From positions 118,467-182,466 of the forward strand of contig DGPA01000044.1 of assembly GCA_002389505.1 (NCBI GenBank): a stretch of DNA of 64,000 bases, written 5' to 3'. This document shows positions 1-7,498 of this stretch, in pieces (position 1 is the stretch's first letter; each line of letters starts with the position of its first letter). The stretch comes from Halieaceae bacterium UBA4452 (GTDB lineage: Bacteria > Pseudomonadota > Gammaproteobacteria > Pseudomonadales > Halieaceae). Below the pieces are notes generated by a model. It had not been told where the DNA came from, ran no database searches, and worked only from the letters and a program-made list of their open reading frames with translations. Position numbers and translations under genes: made by a program.

Positions 1-1
1 C

Positions 2-151
2 TGGGAGCTGCTCATCAATATTGGTCGTCCTCTTTATGACCAGTATCCTGCCTGGAATAACGGTGAGTGTGTTGATGTCGATCCTCGCCTTGAAAAGGAC
101 AGGATAGATGCGCATTTAGTGAGGCAATATGGCTCTTCGACACTACCTTAA
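2..151 (+). CDS. C-terminal end of an unidentified protein (partial)
   Basis: An open frame enters from the left edge and stops with TAA at 149-151, giving the last 49 residues of a protein. The tail begins WELLINIGRPLYDQYPAWNN and ends QYGSSTLP. I do not recognise the family and see no catalytic motif. The fragment has no frameshift and reads as normal coding sequence, so it is probably the end of a real gene whose body lies outside the window. No convincing terminator follows; 152-265 is AT-rich with short T-runs. Confidence 0.5.
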   Translation, partial: WELLINIGRPLYDQYPAWNNGECVDVDPRLEKDRIDAHLVRQYGSSTLP

Positions 152-265
152 TTAGTAGCTACAAAACGCTGTTTTTATTTAAATTTTCAGTATTTTTTCG
201 GCTCTACCGGTCTGTTTATGACCGAGTTCGAGGGGTTGAGGCAGGGCCAATCATGCTCAGTTGAA

Positions 266-565
266 CTAGGGGGACTGACGCTCACGCTGCTTGGCTACCC
301 AGGCAAAATGATGGCTGAGATCGTCATCGGCCAGCAGCGCTTCTAGCGTAGCAAAGCGCTTCCCTAGGGCCATTTCATCGTAGCGTCTATGAATACCTAC
401 GTGACAAGGACGACAAATCAGCACGCCTTGGTTGAGCGCAAAGCGATCATAATGCTTTTTGAAATGTGCTCGGCGATGACATTTTTTTGGAATTAAGTGG
501 TGAAACGTCAGCGCCACGCTGCGGCCACAGCAGGGACAGGCTGCCCTGCTTGCCAGCGACCCCAT
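266..565 (-). CDS. HNH endonuclease-like zinc protein
   Basis: A 99-residue protein with an HNH-type metal site. C10 and C13 form a CxxC knuckle, a double His lies at 22-23 in FHHLIPK, and CRPCH at 51-55 with H59 completes the finger. Small stand-alone HNH proteins of this kind are common in proteobacteria and are predicted nucleases, but their role is usually unknown. The ATG at 565 has GAGG four bases upstream and sits five bases after the glutathione peroxidase stop codon, so the two are probably co-transcribed. There is no restriction or phage gene nearby to suggest a defence role. Confidence 0.7.
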   Translation of the reverse strand: MGSLASRAACPCCGRSVALTFHHLIPKKCHRRAHFKKHYDRFALNQGVLICRPCHVGIHRRYDEMALGKRFATLEALLADDDLSHHFAWVAKQRERQSP

Positions 566-570
566 TAGCC

Positions 571-1113
571 TCAGAGAAGAGCGTTAATGGCGTCGCGTAA
601 TTCTTGGCTATCGGGACCCACCCGACTACCAAAGTGCTCAACGACCTCACCCGAGCCATCGACCACGTATTTATTAAAATTCCAACTGGGATAACCCTTA
701 GCCTCGCCAAGACCTTTGTAAACCGGGTTTGCGTCGGCTCCCTTCACGCCGCTGGTCGCCATAACAGGGAAGGTGACCTCATACTTGTCATAGCAGACCG
801 CTGCCGCATCTTGTTCATCGTTTTCTTCCTGAAAAAAGTCATCGCTGGAGAAACCCAATACCACCAGCCCTTTATCAGCGTACTCCTTGTGCAGGGCCTC
901 TAGCCCATCGAACTGCGGGGTGAAGCCGCAATTGCTTGCGGTGTTGACAATAAGCATAGGCTTGCCCGCATAAGCCTCGCAGAAATTAATGGTCTCTTTA
1001 GAGCCTAGCATGCGCATTTCATGGTTGAGGTAGTCGGGACAGCTGGCAAAGACACTGGTGCTCAGCATGGTGCCAATGAGACCGATGGTTTTTAAGGCAA
1101 ATTTAAAAGACAT
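571..1113 (-). CDS. Exported glutathione peroxidase
   Basis: A 180-residue thiol peroxidase of the glutathione peroxidase family, which reduces hydroperoxides. Residues 1-23 form a signal peptide with a VFA-S cleavage site, so it should act in the periplasm. The peroxidatic residue is Cys62 in NTASNCGFTPQF (Cys, not selenocysteine), and the Trp-Asn pair is at 144-145. The NQF motif that normally supplies the catalytic Gln reads DDF here (91-93). An in-frame GTG at 1125 is possible, but the ATG at 1113 has GGAG seven bases upstream and starts the signal peptide cleanly. The HNH gene follows directly. Family assignment is secure; the reductant (glutathione or thioredoxin) is unknown. Confidence 0.9.
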   Translation of the reverse strand: MSFKFALKTIGLIGTMLSTSVFASCPDYLNHEMRMLGSKETINFCEAYAGKPMLIVNTASNCGFTPQFDGLEALHKEYADKGLVVLGFSSDDFFQEENDEQDAAAVCYDKYEVTFPVMATSGVKGADANPVYKGLGEAKGYPSWNFNKYVVDGSGEVVEHFGSRVGPDSQELRDAINALL

Positions 1114-1208
1114 AGAACGCTCCACAAGAGTTAAGGATAAAAATGATAGGTTAATGATACGCCATTGATCGCCCTTTGGATGGCTCGGTCGGTCGCCCCG
1201 AATGTGCG

Positions 1209-2132
1209 CTAAAGCGCCAGGCCCGTGATGTAGCGATTGATTTCAGACAGGGTCCAAGCGTTATCACATTTAAATGCTGCCACATGACTGCCCCAGCGGC
1301 CCTTATTTTGGATACAGCTGGCGTGAGCGGGTACGGACTGGGCGATGGCCAACTGCACGTGATCATTTGCTGCTGCAAGCGCTTGTGCAAACGGTAGGCG
1401 AGTCACGGGGTCGTCGGGATCTTGAATGAGTAACAGGGGCTGCTGAATTTGCTCAGCTAAACGAGCGGTATCGGTATCGCCTGTGGGCAATCCATAAAAA
1501 GTACTGGTCGCCCAGGCAAAGGGCAGAAATAGGCTGGCGGGCAGATGGGTGGTGACTTTAGCTCCGTGCATGAGGCTGTCCACAGTGTTCAGAGCCGGAT
1601 CAAGCAGGATGATACCGGACACCTGTAGGCCTTGAGCCAATGCCTGAATGATGGTCGCGCCGCCCATTGATGCACCCATCACCAGTCGGGGGAGAGTGCG
1701 GGGAACCTGGGCGTCAAGCCAGCGACTCATAGCGAATACATCACGAGACTCGTTAATGCCCATGGTGAGGTAGCCGTCGGTCTTCGGTGCATTGCCGTGA
1801 TTGCGTAAATCGACGGTGAGCACGCTGATACCCTCATTGACCAAGGCGGCATAAAAATTCAGAGAATCAATAAAGTGAGAAGTTCTATTTGATCCAGCGC
1901 CGTGGACAAACATCAGCGCAGCTCGAGGGTTTTCCGCTGGCATCCACCAGCCGGGCAGTGCGAGTTCGTCGCTAGTAATAGTGACGTCGTCATAGTGAAC
2001 ACCCCGTTCAAGGGGCGTTTTAGTGACGGGATTATCACCGACAGTAGTGGCGTAGCGAGGCAGATACAATACCGAGATGCCCAACCAAAGCACAACAATG
2101 GCAGTGATGAATGTTAGGAATGTACGAACCAT
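1209..2132 (-). CDS. Alpha/beta hydrolase, membrane-anchored or exported
   Basis: A 307-residue serine hydrolase of the alpha/beta fold. The N-terminus (about 8-24) is one hydrophobic segment that could be an uncleaved anchor or signal. The oxyanion region is FVHGAGSN (75-82), the nucleophile is Ser155 in GASMGG, the acid is probably Asp238 or Asp241 in QDPDDPV, and the base is His283 or His270. It resembles BEM46/YqkD-like hydrolases, but the substrate cannot be read from the sequence. The frame is open further upstream, but the ATG at 2132 has GGAGAGG five bases before it. It lies 34 bases after the acyltransferase gene on the same strand, so both may act on lipids (inference). Confidence 0.8.
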   Translation of the reverse strand: MVRTFLTFITAIVVLWLGISVLYLPRYATTVGDNPVTKTPLERGVHYDDVTITSDELALPGWWMPAENPRAALMFVHGAGSNRTSHFIDSLNFYAALVNEGISVLTVDLRNHGNAPKTDGYLTMGINESRDVFAMSRWLDAQVPRTLPRLVMGASMGGATIIQALAQGLQVSGIILLDPALNTVDSLMHGAKVTTHLPASLFLPFAWATSTFYGLPTGDTDTARLAEQIQQPLLLIQDPDDPVTRLPFAQALAAANDHVQLAIAQSVPAHASCIQNKGRWGSHVAAFKCDNAWTLSEINRYITGLAL

Positions 2133-2166
2133 CGGTACCTCTCCATGGATAGGTTTGAGCAGATGT

Positions 2167-3030
2167 TTAGACGGAAAGTAGGCGTCGCAGTAAGCCGTCT
2201 TTATGGCGCCGACGCTCACGCAATAGGAGCAGATTTTTTATTTCAGCCTCAAGACTATCCTCAACCTTTTGGCGTAAATTTTGTTGCTGGCGCCGGCTAA
2301 TCGCTTTGCCTTTGTAGGCGTTTAAGGTAATGGGTTTGCCAAAACCATAATACGTCGTTTTGGGTTTGGGTAGGGGCGAGCCCAACAGCCCCGCGGGTAG
2401 TGGCGGTATTAAGTCACTGCGGATGTCTGCGGGCATTATACCCATGGCTATAAGCCATTGAACCAGCTGCGTCTGTTCCATCTCTGCGCCCGAGAGGTAC
2501 TGATCGAAATACTCATCGGGACCCACCGCAGCCACCGGTACAATCGTGTAGCCGTTCATAGCGGCTAGTCGAATGAAGCCATAGCGGTTGCCCCACATCA
2601 GGCTATAGCGCTGCTCAGGTGATTTGACCGCTTCTAAGGTGCCTCCGGGGTAGAGTAAGAGGTCCTGCTGGTGCGCCATAAGTTCGGTCACCACGTCTGG
2701 ATGGCCTAGTACGGCCCCCAGCTCGACCACGGTATTTCGGTATTGTTCGTTAGCAAAAAGGGTCCGATCACCCAATGGCCGCAGGAATCGCCCATAGTCG
2801 TAGTGCATTAACAAATGAAAAATGAAGGCATCCAGCGCCAGCAGACTATGATTGCCGACAAATAGCGCAGGCTGATGGCTTAACCGCTCGAGACCAGAAA
2901 ACGTAGGCTTAAACCAACGTCGCGCAAAGGCCGCCCCCGCACTCACCGCAGGTCCTGTTGGCGCACGCACTTGCAGCACGCGCTCCACATGGGCGCGTAA
3001 TTCAGGACTGAGGGCAGGCCGATCTGTCAT
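2167..3030 (-). CDS. Lysophospholipid/diacylglycerol acyltransferase-like protein
   Basis: A 287-residue protein of the PlsC-type acyltransferase superfamily, closest in style to the DAGAT/MGAT-like branch. The catalytic region GNHSLLALD (59-67) carries the His and Asp, here five residues apart instead of four. The second block is LLYPGGTLEA, followed by the conserved GFIRLAAMNGYTIVPV stretch that lines the acyl acceptor site in this family. It should transfer an acyl chain to a glycerolipid or lysolipid at the inner membrane face. The ATG at 3030 has AGGA eight bases upstream. It heads a leftward pair with the alpha/beta hydrolase. Confidence 0.8.
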   Translation of the reverse strand: MTDRPALSPELRAHVERVLQVRAPTGPAVSAGAAFARRWFKPTFSGLERLSHQPALFVGNHSLLALDAFIFHLLMHYDYGRFLRPLGDRTLFANEQYRNTVVELGAVLGHPDVVTELMAHQQDLLLYPGGTLEAVKSPEQRYSLMWGNRYGFIRLAAMNGYTIVPVAAVGPDEYFDQYLSGAEMEQTQLVQWLIAMGIMPADIRSDLIPPLPAGLLGSPLPKPKTTYYGFGKPITLNAYKGKAISRRQQQNLRQKVEDSLEAEIKNLLLLRERRRHKDGLLRRLLSV

Positions 3031-3127
3031 ACTGTGGTTCCTGCTGCGTTGCGAAGCGCCACAGGGTAGCAGATCTGATGGTTTCTCGTCGCCAGCGGAC
3101 TTCGCTTTGTTAATTTGGAATCCATTG

Positions 3128-4021
3128 ATGCAATTACCGACCCGACGCCATTGGTTGTTATTAGGTTACCTTGTCATCACCTGGGGACTCGCTTTTTATC
3201 TGATTGCTATTGCCTTGACGGCGTTTCACCCAGTAACCATTGTCTGGGGAAGGTTGACCTTAGGTGCAGTGGTGATGCTGGCGCTGCTTGGACGGCGCGG
3301 TGGCCACCTACCGCGCGGTTGGCTGTGGTGGCGCTGGCTGTTGGTGCTGTCGCTGACCGGCAATGTGGTGCCCTTTGTCCTCGTGGCATGGGCCGAGCGA
3401 AGCGTGCCTAGCAGTGAGGTCGGCCTGCTGATGGCGTTAATGCCCATTATGGTGTTGCTGATGGGGCATTATTTTCTCGATCACGAGCGAATGACCGTTC
3501 TGAAAATCAGTGGTGTGCTGCTGGGCTTTTCTGGGGTAGCCCTGTTGTTGGGGGAGAACCTATTCAGTCATATCGACGGCGTTCGGCTCACCGGACAGCT
3601 GGCCGCGGTGGTCGCCACTGCTTGTTACGCGGTCAATGGTATCTTTACCAAGCGCTTGCCTGCCTTTGACACGGTGTCTGTCTCTGCGGGTTCGTTGCTA
3701 GTGGGATCAGCCATCTTAGTCTGGCCAATGTGGCGGTTACAGGCCTGGGCGCCACCAGCAGAATTCCCCGGAGCCTGGATAGCTGTGGGGGTACTGGGTA
3801 TTTTTGCGACGGGTGTGGCCACATGGGCTTACTTTACGGTGGTCAGTGAAGTCGGGCCTGGATTTCTATCCACCATTAATTACATGATTCCGGGCGTCGC
3901 CTTTACCGTTGGCGTCCTACTCCTTGGCGAGCCCGCGGGTGGCATACAGCTTTTTGCCTTGGGGTTGATTCTAGCGGGCGTGTGGTTAATCCAGCCTAGA
4001 GCAGCTAAGGCCTTAAGTTAA
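3128..4021 (+). CDS. EamA/DMT-family transporter
   Basis: A 297-residue integral membrane protein with about ten hydrophobic segments arranged as two EamA repeats, the mark of drug/metabolite transporters of the YdcZ/RhtA/YedA kind. These export or exchange small metabolites such as amino acids; the substrate here is unknown. The second repeat begins near residue 150 (ATACYAVNGIFTKRLP). The ATG at 3128 is preferred over an in-frame TTG at 3107 because GGAA lies about eight bases before it and the first membrane helix starts soon after. Its last 17 bases overlap the end of the convergent HAD phosphatase gene. Confidence 0.85.
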   Translation: MQLPTRRHWLLLGYLVITWGLAFYLIAIALTAFHPVTIVWGRLTLGAVVMLALLGRRGGHLPRGWLWWRWLLVLSLTGNVVPFVLVAWAERSVPSSEVGLLMALMPIMVLLMGHYFLDHERMTVLKISGVLLGFSGVALLLGENLFSHIDGVRLTGQLAAVVATACYAVNGIFTKRLPAFDTVSVSAGSLLVGSAILVWPMWRLQAWAPPAEFPGAWIAVGVLGIFATGVATWAYFTVVSEVGPGFLSTINYMIPGVAFTVGVLLLGEPAGGIQLFALGLILAGVWLIQPRAAKALS

Positions 4022-4835
4022 AGCGCTGGCGTAAGAAATGCGCAATGCCGTCTTCGTGGTGATGGCCGATGACCTGTTTGGCTAGGGTCTTTACGTCGTC
4101 ATTTGCATTGCTCGGTGCGTAGGCTTCATCAGCCACTTCAAACATGCTGATATCATTTTCACCGTCACCGAAGGCAATGATGCGATCGAAGCCACGTTCT
4201 TGTTTCAGCGTGTTGATGGCATTACCTTTGCTGCCCCGGCGGTGATGAATATCCATCCAGCAGAGGTTTTGTCCCTCAATCGCGGTCCCCGTATAGGCCA
4301 CTAACTGTGGTTCGTCACGAATACCGTCAGTCAGCGCTCGAATCGCTAGCTCGGGACCCATTGCACTGACGTTTATCACACGAGCGCCATGAGGTATGGC
4401 GTCCAGTGGTTCAACGGGGAGATGGCGTTCATCCTCAAACAGCTGAGCGAGCTTTTTTTCAGGGCCGCTTTTCAAGCGCCCGTGGTAGACTGCGTGTCGA
4501 CCGTCATCTTCCAAGGTAAAAACAAACGGTGTGACGTCTTGAAGGGTGAATGCAGTCAATACCTGTGCGACCTCGTCTTGCGTCAGCAGGTGGCGATGGC
4601 TATAGTCGTTTTGATCAGGACACCAGATAACAGCTCCGTTTTTGAGGATGTGCGGCAGCGTAAATCTATGCTGCTTCAATACCCCTGTAGCGGCTTGCAG
4701 TGTTCGCCCAGTAGCGACCGTGTAGGCAATCCCCGCTTGCTCAAGCAGTACCAGCGTTTCGGTCGTGTAGGGTGTGATGGTGGACTGGCCGTTAAGTAAC
4801 GTCCCGTCGAGATCAAAAACAACGAGCGTCAGCAT
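4005..4835 (-). CDS. HAD-superfamily Cof-type phosphatase
   Basis: A 276-residue HAD hydrolase of the Cof/IIB class. Motif I is FDLDGTLL with nucleophile Asp8 and acid Asp10, a conserved Lys sits near HHRRGSKGNAIN, and motif IV is GDGENDISMF close to the C-terminus. Relatives such as YbiV, YidA and Cof dephosphorylate sugar phosphates, flavin precursors or PLP; the substrate here is not determinable. The start at 4835 has a strong AGGAGG. It is convergent with, and overlaps by 17 bases, the EamA transporter gene. Confidence 0.87.
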   Translation of the reverse strand: MLTLVVFDLDGTLLNGQSTITPYTTETLVLLEQAGIAYTVATGRTLQAATGVLKQHRFTLPHILKNGAVIWCPDQNDYSHRHLLTQDEVAQVLTAFTLQDVTPFVFTLEDDGRHAVYHGRLKSGPEKKLAQLFEDERHLPVEPLDAIPHGARVINVSAMGPELAIRALTDGIRDEPQLVAYTGTAIEGQNLCWMDIHHRRGSKGNAINTLKQERGFDRIIAFGDGENDISMFEVADEAYAPSNANDDVKTLAKQVIGHHHEDGIAHFLRQRFNLRP

Positions 4836-4870
4836 TGGCCCCTCCTAGTTGAAAGGGCAGTGTAGCGTAA

Positions 4871-5467
4871 TCAATGCTGTGTCGGGGCAAGATCATTGGC
4901 TAGCGAGTCGCGAATAACCGCATTCACCGTAAATTTTTCGATCGGATAAGCTGTGTGCTCAATCCCCGCACTCAAGTCCGCCCCTTCCCTCATGGCATTC
5001 ACCTGTTGGGGAGTGAGCTCAAACCGAAGGAAGTGAACCGACGAGGTCTTTTCTTCCGTGGCGCGCTCAAGATCTTCATCGGCGATGGGTATAATGCGAG
5101 CTCCGTCACCGACTTGCAGCCAAATTGCGTTTTCAATACCAATCATCTGCGCTAGATGTTTAGCCCGCTCCTCGGGGTCCCCAAATTCGACCATAAAGGT
5201 CGCTTTCCAATTACTGCCGTCAGGAATCAATGGGTTGTAGGCACTCAGCTCCTCTTCAATCCCCTCGGCCTCAAAGGTTTTTTCGATGCGCAACATTTCT
5301 TGGACTTGATAGCGGATTGTCATTTCATCTTCGAAATACAGCCGGGCATTTTCCCCAAGCGCCAGTTGCCGAGTGCGTTTGTGTGCCATGACTTCAGTTC
5401 GAAAGGCTATTCGCCGCTGGGCATATTCTTCCAGGGACCAGAGATCTTCGCGGGTCAGCTGAGGCAT
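4871..5467 (-). CDS. DUF3501 family protein
   Basis: A 198-residue soluble protein of the DUF3501 family, recognised from the stretch ALGENARLYFEDEMTIRYQV and the MLRIEKTFE core. No cofactor motif or cysteine cluster is visible. The family has no established biochemical role, but it commonly sits beside a CCG-type Fe-S protein and rubrerythrin, as here, which suggests a part in the same electron-transfer or peroxide-reduction process (inference). An in-frame ATG at 5482 adds five residues; the ATG at 5467 is preferred because GGAGAG lies about nine bases before it. The gap to the Fe-S gene upstream is about 20 bases, so both are probably on one transcript. Confidence 0.85.
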   Translation of the reverse strand: MPQLTREDLWSLEEYAQRRIAFRTEVMAHKRTRQLALGENARLYFEDEMTIRYQVQEMLRIEKTFEAEGIEEELSAYNPLIPDGSNWKATFMVEFGDPEERAKHLAQMIGIENAIWLQVGDGARIIPIADEDLERATEEKTSSVHFLRFELTPQQVNAMREGADLSAGIEHTAYPIEKFTVNAVIRDSLANDLAPTQH

Positions 5468-5488
5468 AAGTAAACTCTCCATTTGTCA

Positions 5489-6811
5489 TTAAATTCCATA
5501 GGCCATACGCAATAGCGTCATGGGATGTTCGGCTTTATCCACTTTTTCCGATAAATGTGCGATCTGTGTGCCCGCCATGGGGCAATCGCTAATGAAATGA
5601 TCGGGGTTCTGCGCGTCTACTTTACGCACTGTTGGGCGGGCAATTTTAACGGATTTTTCCCGAGTTTCTTTCTTCACAGCATAGGTACCGTCGTGCCCGG
5701 AGCAACGCTCATGGGCGACAATGTCGCTGTCCTGGACTAATGCCAGTATATCCCTCGTTTTCAGACCAATATTTTGGACACGCTGATGGCAGGCGACCTG
5801 ATAGGCCACATTGCCTAACGCATTGGGGAAGGTGGTGTTGAAGGCCTGTCCTTTGTGCCGCAGCCAGAGATATTCAAAGGGGTCGAAAAAGGCCTTTTGT
5901 ACTTTTAGGACGTCAGGGTCGTCCGGATACATCAGCGGCAGCTCTTGTTTATACATGAGCACACAGGAGGGTATGGGCGCGATTAAGTCGTAGCCATCAT
6001 CGACCAGTTTGGCCAGTACCGGAATATTCACCGCTTTGAGTGCATCAACCGCATCGAGATCGCCCAGCTCAAGCTTGGGCATGCCGCAACATTTTTCTTT
6101 GGGCACGAGGTCAATGTGAATGCCGTTATGTTGGAAGACTTTGACAAAATCTTCGCCTATTTCAGGACTATTGTAATTGCCGTAGCAGGTGGCATAGAGC
6201 GCCACTTTGCCTGAGGTGGCGCCTATTGGCGTGGCGTCGAGCGCTTTGATCTGGCTTTTTACTCGCTTGCGCAGCGTGTTGGCGTGAAATGTTGGAATGG
6301 GGGCGTCATGGTGGATATCTAGGGTCGTTTCGAGCGCCTTTCTAAAGGTGTTATTACTATTGAGTGCATTGACGGTGACGTCAATGAGTGGAATTGATGT
6401 CATGGCAAACACGGTGTCGGTGCTGGTCAGCGTTTTGTCTCTGAAGCTGGCACCGTGCTCTTTAAACTTCGCCGCTTTCGCCCTCAGCATCAAATGTGGG
6501 AAGTCCACGTTAAAGTCATGTGGCGGCACATAGGGACATTTGGTCATGTAACACAAGTCACACATGTAGCACTGATCGACGACCTTGATGTAATCCTCTT
6601 TGGCGACGCCGTCCACCTCAAAGGTGTCTGATTCGTCGATGAGGTCGAATAGGGTTGGAAAAGAATCACACAGGCTGACGCAGCGACGACAGCCGTGACA
6701 AATGTCATAAACCCGTGCGAGCTCATCGTTTAAGGCATCTTTATTCCAAAAAGCCTCTGTTTTCCAAGCGATAGGATGACGAGTGGGGGCTTCGAGACTT
6801 CCTTCGCGCAT
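5489..6811 (-). CDS. CCG-domain Fe-S oxidoreductase (GlpC/HdrD-like)
   Basis: A 440-residue protein with two ferredoxin-type [4Fe-4S] sites near the N-terminus (C38, C41, C44, C48 and C81, C84, C87, C92), followed by two cysteine-rich CCG-type domains: the first contains CYGNYNSPE and EKCCGMPKLELGD, the second ACHQRV and ERCSGHDGTY. This layout is that of GlpC and the heterodisulfide reductase HdrD, electron carriers that link dehydrogenases to quinones or thiols. There is no transmembrane helix. It lies between rubrerythrin and DUF3501 and may pass electrons to rubrerythrin (inference). The ATG at 6811 has AAGGAG upstream. A hairpin terminator separates it from rubrerythrin. Confidence 0.88.
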   Translation of the reverse strand: MREGSLEAPTRHPIAWKTEAFWNKDALNDELARVYDICHGCRRCVSLCDSFPTLFDLIDESDTFEVDGVAKEDYIKVVDQCYMCDLCYMTKCPYVPPHDFNVDFPHLMLRAKAAKFKEHGASFRDKTLTSTDTVFAMTSIPLIDVTVNALNSNNTFRKALETTLDIHHDAPIPTFHANTLRKRVKSQIKALDATPIGATSGKVALYATCYGNYNSPEIGEDFVKVFQHNGIHIDLVPKEKCCGMPKLELGDLDAVDALKAVNIPVLAKLVDDGYDLIAPIPSCVLMYKQELPLMYPDDPDVLKVQKAFFDPFEYLWLRHKGQAFNTTFPNALGNVAYQVACHQRVQNIGLKTRDILALVQDSDIVAHERCSGHDGTYAVKKETREKSVKIARPTVRKVDAQNPDHFISDCPMAGTQIAHLSEKVDKAEHPMTLLRMAYGI

Positions 6812-6869
6812 AGGGACTCCTTGCTACGGACAATGATGAGGTGGTGTCGATAGGGGCTTGCGAGTGTCG

Positions 6870-6894
6870 AAAAAAAAGGAGCGCGAGGCGCTCC
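6870..6894 (-). terminator. Rho-independent terminator after rubrerythrin
   Basis: On the minus strand a perfect 7-bp stem GGAGCGC / GCGCTCC with a 3-base loop is followed by eight T residues (seen as AAAAAAAA at 6870-6877 on the plus strand). It lies 20 bases after the rubrerythrin stop codon and about 60 bases before the Fe-S gene. It should give a short abundant rubrerythrin mRNA with some read-through into the two genes behind it. Confidence 0.88.
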
Positions 6895-6913
6895 CCTTCA
6901 TGGGTCAGCCGTA

Positions 6914-7333
6914 TTACGCGTCTAAGGTATCAAGGGTCTTCTGAAACTTATTAGCGTGGCTGCGCTCAGCTTTTGCTAGGGTTTCGAACCAATCGGCTAT
7001 TTCATCGAAACCCTCGTCACGTGCAGACTTCGCCATGCCCGGATACATATCGGTGTATTCATGGGTTTCACCGGCAATAGACGCTTCCAAGTTCTTTTTG
7101 GTGTCGCCCATCGGCAGGCCCGTTGCGGGGTCACCCACAGCCTCGAGGTATTCTAGATGCCCGTGAGCATGGCCTGTCTCACCCTCAGCGGTCGAGCGGA
7201 ATACCGCCGCTACGTCGTTGTAGCCCTCTATGTCCGCCTTGGCGGCGAAGTAGAGGTAGCGTCGATTTGCTTGCGATTCGCCGGCGAAGGCGTCCTTCAA
7301 ATTCTTTTCTGTTTGGCTACCTTTAAGTTCCAT
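6914..7333 (-). CDS. Rubrerythrin (ferritin-like domain only)
   Basis: A 139-residue rubrerythrin, a di-iron protein that reduces hydrogen peroxide. The four-helix metal site is seen as [12 protein letters not shown] near 19-30, [14 protein letters not shown] near 50-63, [11 protein letters not shown], and [10 protein letters not shown] close to the end. The rubredoxin FeCys4 domain found at the C-terminus of classical rubrerythrin is absent, so electrons must come from a separate protein. The open frame extends 29 codons further upstream, but the ATG at 7333 has AGGAGA just before it and matches the family start [12 protein letters not shown]. It faces oxyR across 165 bases. Confidence 0.93.
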   Translation of the reverse strand: MELKGSQTEKNLKDAFAGESQANRRYLYFAAKADIEGYNDVAAVFRSTAEGETGHAHGHLEYLEAVGDPATGLPMGDTKKNLEASIAGETHEYTDMYPGMAKSARDEGFDEIADWFETLAKAERSHANKFQKTLDTLDA

Positions 7334-7399
7334 GGTGTTCTCCTGTTGTCGGTTCAAATAAGTGGCGCAGCGATTGCCACACCGCATTGGGACTCCACT

Positions 7400-7405
7400 A
7401 CTATA
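7400..7405 (-). promoter_or_regulatory. Likely -10 element of the rubrerythrin promoter
   Basis: On the minus strand TATAGT occupies these bases. No acceptable -35 hexamer is found 16-18 bases upstream, which is typical of a promoter that needs an activator. Transcription would begin near 7393, giving a leader of about 60 bases before the rubrerythrin ATG. The dyad at 7451-7465 is then centred about 65 bases upstream of the start. Confidence 0.5.
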
Positions 7406-7450
7406 CGCAGAAGTTGGCACTTGGTTTTTACGGTTTTTTCTGTAAAGTTA

Positions 7451-7465
7451 ATCGATCGGATCGAT
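7451..7465. promoter_or_regulatory. LysR-type (probable OxyR) operator, T-N11-A dyad
   Basis: The sequence is the perfect inverted repeat ATCGATC-G-GATCGAT. It contains the T-N11-A pattern of LysR-type regulator sites (T at 7452, A at 7464), and its tetramer layout ATCG-N7-CGAT mirrors the ATAG-N7-CTAT half of the E. coli OxyR site. It sits between divergent oxyR and rubrerythrin. Its position fits both activation of rubrerythrin and autorepression of oxyR. Confidence 0.6.
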
Positions 7466-7482
7466 GAATCGTTAAATGATTC
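7466..7482. promoter_or_regulatory. Second, weaker dyad beside the OxyR operator
   Basis: GAATC and GATTC form a 5-bp inverted repeat around a 7-base AT-rich centre, directly abutting the T-N11-A dyad and ending 16 bases before the oxyR ATG. It may be the second half-site for an OxyR tetramer, although the 16-bp centre spacing is shorter than the 22 bp of the E. coli consensus. Confidence 0.35.
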
Positions 7483-7498
7483 TCAATTAGGAAAAGCG

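Noticed and set aside
930..934. Possible selenocysteine in glutathione peroxidase
   Set aside because: The active-site codon encodes Cys, with no in-frame TGA and no SECIS-like need.
7157..7498. N-terminal extension of oxyR
   Set aside because: It covers the rubrerythrin gene on the other strand; the ATG at 7499 starts at the normal LysR position.
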